This document shows positions 5,867-10,930 of a stretch of DNA of 10,930 nt, piece after piece. The notes below the pieces were generated by a model. The model saw only the letters and a program-made list of their open reading frames with translations, had not been told where the DNA came from and did no database searches. A program made the translations under genes and the position numbers. The stretch is from DASUFI01 sp036274635. Its GTDB lineage: Bacteria > Planctomycetota > B15-G4. The stretch covers positions 1-10,930 of the forward strand of contig DASUFI010000039.1 in the NCBI GenBank assembly GCA_036274635.1, given 5' to 3'. Each line of letters begins with the position of its first letter. Within the stretch, counting starts at the first letter, position 1.

Positions 5867-5880
5867 CGACCGGGGATGTC

Positions 5881-6660
5881 ATGACCGTTGCCCCGGGAAG
5901 CCGCCCCTCCGTCGCCGCGCCGCGCGCCGCGCTGGCCGAGGTCTTCCGCAGCTGGCAGGGCGAGGGCCTGCTGCTCGGGCGCCGGATGGTCTTCGTGCGC
6001 CTGGCCGGCTGCCGCGTGGGCTGCCGCTACTGCGACACGGCCTGGGCCTTCGAGACGCCCGCCTCCGTGGCCGTGCCCGGGCGGCCAGGCGAGCGGCTGC
6101 CCAACCCCGTGGCCATCGCCGACATCGTGGCGCTGGTGGACGCGGCCGACCCGCCGGGCGCGCCGGGCGGGCCCGCGCCCGTCTCCATCACCGGCGGCGA
6201 GCCGTGCGAGCAGGCCGACGTGGTGGAGGCGCTGCTGGCCGCGCTGGCGCCGCGCGAGGTCATGCTCGAGACGGCCGCGCTGCACGCGCCCGAGCTGGCC
6301 CGCCTCGCGCCGCGCTGCCGCTGGATCGCGGCCGACCTCAAGCTGCCCTCCGCCACCGGCCTGCCCGACGTGCTCGAGCGTCACGCGCGCGTGCTGGAGA
6401 GCGGCGCGCTCCAGCGCAGCGAGACCTTCTTCAAGCTCGTGGTGGACGGCGACGTCACGCCCGACGAGCTGGCGCGCGCCGCCGCGCAGCTGGCGCGCTG
6501 GCTGCCGACGGCGCCGGTCTTCCTGCAGCCCGTCACGCCGCTGGGGGGCAGTCCGCCCCTGCCGCGCGAGCGCCTCGACGCGCTGGCCGACGTGCTCGCC
6601 CGCGCCGGCCTGTCCGTGCGCGTCGTGCCCCAGGTGCACAAGGTGCTGGGGGTGCGCTGA
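5881..6660 (+). CDS. queE: 7-carboxy-7-deazaguanine synthase (radical SAM, QueE)
   Basis: 259 residues. QueE converts 6-carboxy-5,6,7,8-tetrahydropterin to 7-carboxy-7-deazaguanine, a precursor of preQ0 and queuosine, using S-adenosylmethionine and a [4Fe-4S] cluster. Motifs seen: WQGEG (25-29), substrate-side GRRMVFVRLAGC, the cluster motif CRVGCRYC with CxxxCxxC at C44, C48 and C51, AdoMet-binding TGGEP (104-108), DLK (152-154) and C-terminal QVHK (251-254). The spacing is the plain CX3CX2C form. It is a little longer than many QueE proteins (about 210-240) because of a Pro/Gly-rich loop around 66-100. ATG 5881 is preceded by GGGGA four bases upstream. The stop overlaps the next start (TGATG). 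No queC, queD or queF lies nearby in this window, so the rest of the pathway must be elsewhere. Confidence 0.93.
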   Translation: MTVAPGSRPSVAAPRAALAEVFRSWQGEGLLLGRRMVFVRLAGCRVGCRYCDTAWAFETPASVAVPGRPGERLPNPVAIADIVALVDAADPPGAPGGPAPVSITGGEPCEQADVVEALLAALAPREVMLETAALHAPELARLAPRCRWIAADLKLPSATGLPDVLERHARVLESGALQRSETFFKLVVDGDVTPDELARAAAQLARWLPTAPVFLQPVTPLGGSPPLPRERLDALADVLARAGLSVRVVPQVHKVLGVR

Positions 6661-8000
6661 TGGAGCTGCCGCGCGTGGTCATCGTCGGCCGGCCGAACGT
6701 CGGCAAGAGCACGCTCTTCAATGCGCTGGCGGGGCGGCGCGTGGCCATCGAGGACCCCATGGCCGGCGTCACGCGCGACCGCGTGAGCTTCGTGCTGGGC
6801 GTGGGCGACCGCAGCGTGGAGCTGGTGGACACCGGCGGCATCGGCCTCGTGGACGAGACGCTGCTGGCCGAGGAGATCGACGCGCAGATCGCCGTGGCGC
6901 TGCAGATCGCGGACGTGGTGCTCTTCGTGGTGGACGCCAAGCTGGGCGTCACGCCGCAGGACAGGCAGGTGGCCAGCCGGCTGCGCCCGCTGGGCGTGCC
7001 GGTGATCCTCGTGGCCAACAAGGTGGAGGGGCCGAAGGACCAGGCCGGCGTGGGCGAGTCGCACGCGCTGGGCTTCGGCGAGCCGTCGATCGTGTCCGCG
7101 CGCGAGAAGCTGGGCATCGCGGATCTCACGGACCGCCTCCTCGAGCACGTGGGCGACGCGGCCCTCGCCCCCATGGTGCCGTCGGACGTGATCCGCCTGG
7201 CGATCGTGGGCCGCATGAACGTCGGCAAGTCCACGCTCGTGAACTCCCTGGTGGGCAGCGAGCGCATGATCGTGAGCGAGGTGCCGGGCACCACGCGCGA
7301 CGCGGTGGACGTGCCCTTCCAGGCCGGCGGCCGGCGCTTCACGGCCATCGACACGGCCGGCATCCGCAAGGAGAAGACCATCTCCGACTCGGTCGAGTTC
7401 TACAGCCAGTCGCGCAGCCTGCGCGCGATCCGCCGTGCCGACGTGGTGCTGCACCTGGTGGACGCGACGCAGGACGTCTCGCGCATCGACCGCCAGATCG
7501 CGGGCGAGGTGCAGACGCTCGCGCTGCCGTGCGTGCTGGTCGTGACCAAGTGGGACCTCGCGCGCGAGCGCGCCGGCACCGGCGCCTACGAGGAGTACCT
7601 GCGCCAGCAGCTGCCGGGCCTGGCGTGGGCGCCCATCGCCTTCATCGCCGCGCCGCTGGGCCTCAACCTGCAGCCGCTGCTGGAGCTGGCCGCCCAGCTG
7701 CACGACCAGGCCGGCGTGCGCATCGGCACCGGCGAGCTGAACCGCGTGCTGCAGCGCGCCTGGGACAAGCGCCGGCCCAAGCCGCGAGCGGGGCGCGTCG
7801 GGCGCATCCTGTTCGGCAGCCAGGTGGCCACGCACCCGCCCACCATCGTCCTGGTCGTCAACGATCCCGGGCTGTTCGAGGACAACTGGCGCCGCTACCT
7901 GCTGCACGAGCTGCAGGAGCAGCTGCCCTACGCCGAGATCCCCGTGCGCCTGCACTTCCAGGGGCGCGCCGCCGGCGGTGAAGGCCCGGGGCCCGGGTGA
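6660..8000 (+). CDS. der: Ribosome-assembly GTPase Der (EngA), tandem G domains
   Basis: 446 residues, usual length for Der, an essential GTPase that acts in 50S subunit maturation in the cytoplasm. G domain 1: GRPNVGKS (10-17), GVTRD (36-40), DTGG (57-60), NKVE (120-123), SAR (146-148). G domain 2: GRMNVGKS (184-191), GTTRD (210-214), DTAG (231-234), TKWD (296-299). The C-terminal KH-like domain (about 350-436) includes QVATHPPTIVLVVNDP and EIPVRLHF. Small departures from consensus are NKVE for NKxD in domain 1, GRMN for GRPN, and FIAA where domain 2 usually has an SA motif. None removes a nucleotide-contacting Lys or Thr, so it should be functional. ATG 6660 overlaps the queE stop by one base, with a GGGGG run seven bases upstream. 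A short Gly/Pro tail ends the protein. Confidence 0.96.
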   Translation: MELPRVVIVGRPNVGKSTLFNALAGRRVAIEDPMAGVTRDRVSFVLGVGDRSVELVDTGGIGLVDETLLAEEIDAQIAVALQIADVVLFVVDAKLGVTPQDRQVASRLRPLGVPVILVANKVEGPKDQAGVGESHALGFGEPSIVSAREKLGIADLTDRLLEHVGDAALAPMVPSDVIRLAIVGRMNVGKSTLVNSLVGSERMIVSEVPGTTRDAVDVPFQAGGRRFTAIDTAGIRKEKTISDSVEFYSQSRSLRAIRRADVVLHLVDATQDVSRIDRQIAGEVQTLALPCVLVVTKWDLARERAGTGAYEEYLRQQLPGLAWAPIAFIAAPLGLNLQPLLELAAQLHDQAGVRIGTGELNRVLQRAWDKRRPKPRAGRVGRILFGSQVATHPPTIVLVVNDPGLFEDNWRRYLLHELQEQLPYAEIPVRLHFQGRAAGGEGPGPG

Positions 8001-8014
8001 GTAGGATGCCGCCG

Positions 8015-8470
8015 ATGCGCTTCCTCCCGTGGCTCACCCTCCTGCTCCTCACGGGCTGCGCCTCCGTGAACGAACGCTGGGCCGAGGCGCGCTTCGAGGG
8101 CATCAGCTACCCGTCGCTCTACGGCGTCGTCCTGTCCACCTTCGACGCGGAGGGCTACGCGGTGCGCGACCGCGACCCCTCGGCCGCGACGCTGGAGAGC
8201 GACTGGGTCTACGGCACCAGCATGCGCGTGGTGCGCGGCCCGTCGCGGCGCAAGGCCCACGCCGAGCTCAAGTCGGTGGGCGAGGGGCTGTGGCTGGTGC
8301 GCGTGCGCGTCGAGGAGGAGGTCGTGCGCAAGGGTGGCATGCTGGCCACCAACGTGCGCGAGTCCGAGAACTGGGAGTCCTTCGAGGACAACTTCGACGA
8401 CGCCGAGTACCTCATGGCCAAGATCGCCGCTCTGCTCGAAGCGCACCGCGCGCGCGTCAACACGCCGTGA
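8015..8470 (+). CDS. Small lipoprotein of unknown family
   Basis: 151 residues from ATG 8015: a short n-region MRF, hydrophobic core LPWLTLLLL and lipobox LTGC with the lipidated Cys at residue 15. It should be exported and anchored by lipid. The mature part (about 22-145) is predicted alpha/beta: a helix around YPSLYGVVLSTFDAEG, a strand pair around residues 58-75, a basic turn GPSRRKAH, then strands LWLVRVRVEEEVVRK and a C-terminal helix AEYLMAKIAALLEAH. I do not recognise the family. The length and small alpha/beta make-up recall generic envelope lipoproteins; no function is claimed. AGGA eight bases upstream supports 8015. Earlier in-frame starts exist at ATG 8006 and GTG 7997; the latter would overlap the der stop as GTGA, the pattern used by the next two genes. 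Its own stop overlaps the next GTG by four bases, so it may work with that membrane protein. Confidence 0.8.
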   Translation: MRFLPWLTLLLLTGCASVNERWAEARFEGISYPSLYGVVLSTFDAEGYAVRDRDPSAATLESDWVYGTSMRVVRGPSRRKAHAELKSVGEGLWLVRVRVEEEVVRKGGMLATNVRESENWESFEDNFDDAEYLMAKIAALLEAHRARVNTP

Positions 8471-10728
8471 AGCCCCGGCCGTCGCCGCGCCGCGGGGAGC
8501 TGCTGGCCGGTCTGCGCCTGCTGCTCGTGCTGCTGGCCCTGGTGGCCTTCGCGCTGTGGTGGCGCCGCGACAAGGCGCCCGACTTCGTGCTGGACCAGCG
8601 CCTGCGCCTCATGCCCACGCGCGCCGTCCAGGGGGCCTCCGCCGCCAACCTGGGAGGCGAGGCGCGCGACGCCCTGCTGCTGCCCTGCGGCCAGACGCTG
8701 CGCTTCGAGTTCACCGTGCCCGGCGACGAGCCCGTGCTGCGCTTCGTCGACGGCCACGTCACCGCGCACCCCGAGGTGTCCGTGCGCCTCGTCGAGGGCG
8801 GTGCCGCGCGCGAGCTGGAGCACCACGAGACCACCGAGCAGGCCTGGACCGTGCGCCGCGTGCCGCTGCCGGCGGACGCCGGCGAGCGCGTGACCGTCGA
8901 GCTGGCCGCGCTGGACGGCCGCGGCAAGGTGGGCCTCGGCACCGTTCTGCTCACGGACGTCGTGCTGGAGTCCGCGGGCCGCGGCGTCGACGAGACCGAG
9001 ACGCTCATCGGCACGCGCTCCGTGGACCAGGACCTGCTGGCCAGCTCCACCGAGCCGCGCGTCTTCGCGCCGCCCACCCGCGAGAGCCAGCGCATCGGCG
9101 TCGAGGGCCCCTCGGCCGTGGTGCTGGACGACGCGCCCTTCTGGAGCACGACGGCGCCGCTGCCGGCCGACGCGCGCCTCGACCTGGTGCTGCACGTCGG
9201 CCGGAAGTTCGACGAGGGCCCGGCGGGGCGCGCCGTCGTCGACGTCCTCCTGGGCGACGACGTGCTCGGCACCGTCGTCGCCGAGCTCGCGGCGCCCGAT
9301 CCGGGCATGCCCGCGCAGGACTGCCGCGAGCTGGCGGGCAGCCTCGACCTGTCCGCCTTCGCGGGGCGCACCCTCGAGCTCGGCCTGCGCCGGCGCGACG
9401 CGCCCAACCTGTGGGTCGGCGTGCGCGAGCTCTCGGTGTCCGTGCCGCGCCACGTGCCGCGCCGGCCGTACAAGGCGGGCCGCGGCCGCAACGTGCTGCT
9501 GGTCGTGGTGGACTCGCTGCGCGCCGACCGCCTCGGCTGCGCCGGCTGGCCGTCCGCGTCCACGCCGGTGCTCGACCGCATCGCCGCACGCGGCGGCCGC
9601 TGGACCCGCGTGCTCGCGCCCAGCAGCTGGGCGCTGCCCAACGTGGCCAGCCTGCTCACGGGCGTGTCCCCGCTCTCGCACGGCCTCGGCGTCTGGCCGC
9701 ACGTGCAGCTTTCCGCGCGCCTGCCCACGCTGGCGCAGACCGCGGCCTGGAGCGGCTACACCACCGCGCTCTTCACCAGCGACCCGCTCAGCGGCCCGCA
9801 GCACGGGCTCGACCACGGCTTCGAGCGCTGCGACGTCGCGCGCGTCTCCGCCGACGAGCTGGTGGACCGCGCCATCGACTGGCTGCAGGACGCCAGCCAG
9901 TTCGAGTGGTTCCTCATGCTGCACCTGGCCGACCCGTCCTTCCCGCACGAGCCGGCGCCGCGCGACGTGGCCGCGCTCAAGGGCCCGCCACCGCCCGCGC
10001 TGCTGGAGCGCCTGCGGAAGCTGGACAGCCGTCCCGGCGCGGCCGAGGCCGTCGCGGACGAGATCGGCACGCTCTACGACGCCGAGCTGACCGGCGTGGA
10101 CCGCGCGCTCGGCCGGGTCACCGACTGGCTCGCCGCGCGCGACCTGCTGCGCGACACGCTCGTGGTGGTGGTCGGCAGCTCGGGCGAGGAGTTCTTCGAC
10201 CACGGCGGCCGCCTGCACGGGCAGACGCTGTGGGACGAGGTCGTGAACGTGCCGCTCATCATGTCCGGCCCGGGGCTGCACGGGCCGGACGGCGGGCCCT
10301 TCGTCGAGGACGAGCCCATCTCGCTGCTGGACGTGACGCGCCTGCTCGGCGAGTACGGCAACCTCTCGGCCAACGCCGGGCGGCAGGGCCGGCTGCCGCC
10401 GCCCTTCGGCCCGCGCCTGCCCGAGCCGGTCTTCCACTCGCTGCTGCGGCCGGTCCCGGGCGCGACGGCCAACGACCTCGACGCCAGCCGCTCGCGCGCC
10501 TGGCTGCGCCTCGCGGACCACGTGGCCGGCACCGAGGCGCTCTACGATCTGGTGGCCGATCCGGGCGCGCTGCACGACGTGCTGCAGGACAAGACGCTCG
10601 ACGACGACGCGCGCGCCGCGCTGCGCACGCAGGCCAAGGCGCTCGCGGCCTCCTTCGCCGAGTGGGTGCGCGCCTCGCTGCTCGTGTCGGCCTGCCAGCC
10701 GGAGGCGGTCGAGGTCGCGCGGCCGTGA
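8467..10728 (+). CDS. Membrane-anchored sulfatase-superfamily protein, probably catalytically inactive
   Basis: 753 residues. A basic N-terminus (RPRPSPRRG type) and one hydrophobic segment (about 14-32) suggest a signal anchor with the rest outside. Residues about 55-330 are beta-rich and not recognised; they look like two sandwich-type domains. Residues 340-735 show the sulfatase/alkaline-phosphatase fold: NVLLVVVDSLRAD (342-354, with metal-ligand position D349), the block ending NVASLLTG, LHLADPSFPHEP, and TLVVVV...GEEFFDHG...LHGQTLWDEVVNVPLI. Three active-site positions are altered: the nucleophile position is Ala389 (SSWALPNV, where relatives have Cys, Ser or Thr before xP), the DPH motif is DPS (489-491), and the DH of SDHGEE is Ser571-Ser572. 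All three were checked codon by codon, and the frame is intact with no stop. It is therefore likely a pseudoenzyme with a binding or structural role. The GTG start overlaps the lipoprotein stop (GTGA) without its own ribosome-binding site, implying coupling. Its stop overlaps the ROK gene. Confidence 0.85.
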   Translation: MKPRPSPRRGELLAGLRLLLVLLALVAFALWWRRDKAPDFVLDQRLRLMPTRAVQGASAANLGGEARDALLLPCGQTLRFEFTVPGDEPVLRFVDGHVTAHPEVSVRLVEGGAARELEHHETTEQAWTVRRVPLPADAGERVTVELAALDGRGKVGLGTVLLTDVVLESAGRGVDETETLIGTRSVDQDLLASSTEPRVFAPPTRESQRIGVEGPSAVVLDDAPFWSTTAPLPADARLDLVLHVGRKFDEGPAGRAVVDVLLGDDVLGTVVAELAAPDPGMPAQDCRELAGSLDLSAFAGRTLELGLRRRDAPNLWVGVRELSVSVPRHVPRRPYKAGRGRNVLLVVVDSLRADRLGCAGWPSASTPVLDRIAARGGRWTRVLAPSSWALPNVASLLTGVSPLSHGLGVWPHVQLSARLPTLAQTAAWSGYTTALFTSDPLSGPQHGLDHGFERCDVARVSADELVDRAIDWLQDASQFEWFLMLHLADPSFPHEPAPRDVAALKGPPPPALLERLRKLDSRPGAAEAVADEIGTLYDAELTGVDRALGRVTDWLAARDLLRDTLVVVVGSSGEEFFDHGGRLHGQTLWDEVVNVPLIMSGPGLHGPDGGPFVEDEPISLLDVTRLLGEYGNLSANAGRQGRLPPPFGPRLPEPVFHSLLRPVPGATANDLDASRSRAWLRLADHVAGTEALYDLVADPGALHDVLQDKTLDDDARAALRTQAKALAASFAEWVRASLLVSACQPEAVEVARP
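10711..10715 (+). promoter_or_regulatory. Ribosome-binding site for the ROK kinase gene inside the sulfatase-like gene
   Basis: GAGGT ends nine bases before GTG 10725 and supports that start. It lies in the last codons of the upstream gene, as expected for a coupled overlap. Confidence 0.5.
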
Positions 10729-10930
10729 GCGCCGCGCCGGTGCTGGCCTTCGACGTCGGCGGCACGCACCTGCGCAGCGTGCTCGTGGACGCGGACGGGC
10801 GCATCGAGAGCCGCCGCGTCCGGCCCACGCCGCACGGCTCGTGCGAGGCGCTCGTGGCCGCGCTGGCCGACGAGGGCCGCGCGCAGGTCGCGGCCGCGCG
10901 CGCGGGCGGCGCGGCGCCGCGCATCGCGGG
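10725..10930 (+). CDS. ROK-family sugar kinase, N-terminal fragment (runs off the window)
   Basis: 68 codons are visible from GTG 10725, which overlaps the previous stop as GTGA. The start MSAAPVLAFDVGGTHLRSVLVDADGRI contains the ATP-phosphate motif DVGGTHLR (10-17), typical of ROK kinases such as glucokinase or N-acetylmannosamine/N-acetylglucosamine kinases. ROK regulators carry a helix-turn-helix before this motif; none is present, so a kinase is favoured. The substrate cannot be read because the ExGH and zinc-Cys motifs lie beyond the edge. The block after residue 45 is Ala/Arg-rich and not diagnostic. Confidence 0.8.
   Translation, partial: MSAAPVLAFDVGGTHLRSVLVDADGRIESRRVRPTPHGSCEALVAALADEGRAQVAAARAGGAAPRIA

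Noticed and set aside
5725..5880. Upstream extension of queE to an ATG at 5725
   Set aside because: It would overlap the small basic protein gene almost fully. Homology landmarks begin after 5881, and ATG 5881 has a purine-rich GGGGA just upstream.
4252..6639. 795-codon minus-strand frame spanning several genes
   Set aside because: It crosses the intergenic element and lies opposite the SPOR-like, small basic and queE genes. Composition is antisense-like and no family is visible.
8209..10575. Long minus-strand frame opposite the sulfatase-like gene
   Set aside because: Composition is that of an antisense GC-rich shadow, while the plus strand has sulfatase fold landmarks.
10725..10930. ROK repressor rather than kinase
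   Set aside because: No helix-turn-helix precedes the DVGGT motif, which starts at residue 10. The full protein is not visible, so this is a preference rather than proof.

Overview
This is a very G+C-rich bacterial window with tightly packed genes. The best taxonomic marker is a 57-residue Lys/Arg-rich protein (5669-5842). It closely resembles the 'small basic protein' family known only from Planctomycetes, Verrucomicrobia, Chlamydiae and relatives. Together with a cytoplasmic Ser/Thr kinase, a sulfatase-fold membrane protein and a lipoprotein of unknown family, this suggests a Planctomycetota-like member of the PVC superphylum, probably a high-GC lineage. That assignment is inference from gene content.

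Layout. (1) Left edge, minus strand: a single-ring Clp/Hsp100-type AAA+ ATPase (128-1525) with an unrecognised N-terminal domain. A short gap with a 10-bp palindrome follows, then perhaps the first eight codons of another minus-strand gene. (2) A 119-bp divergent intergenic region (1526-1644), then a plus-strand operon (1645-4432): a Ser/Thr kinase, a YkgJ-type Cys-cluster protein, and a secreted TPR + HExxH metallopeptidase-like protein. The genes are 2 nt apart or overlap by 4 nt. (3) A single-pass membrane protein with a long Pro/Ala-rich N-terminal arm and a C-terminal SPOR-like domain (4507-5352). (4) A 316-bp gene-free stretch holding a 241-bp element bounded by 24-bp inverted repeats (22/24) and containing three hairpins. 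It looks like a MITE or structured repeat. It starts on the last base of the preceding stop codon. (5) A promoter-like site and the small basic protein gene, followed by a GC-rich hairpin. (6) A coupled run (5881-10930): queE (7-deazaguanine/queuosine precursor), der (ribosome-assembly GTPase), a lipoprotein, a membrane-anchored sulfatase-superfamily protein, and the start of a ROK-family sugar kinase. The junctions use TGATG or GTGA overlaps or short gaps.

The most unusual feature is the sulfatase-fold protein at 8467-10728. The fold landmarks are clear, but the nucleophile position is Ala, the DH metal-binding pair is Ser-Ser, and the usual DPH motif is DPS. It therefore looks like a membrane-anchored pseudoenzyme with a large extra N-terminal beta-rich region. 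The second lead is the 241-bp inverted-repeat element. I saw no CRISPR array, tRNA, rRNA, integrase or transposase gene, and no recognisable defence system.
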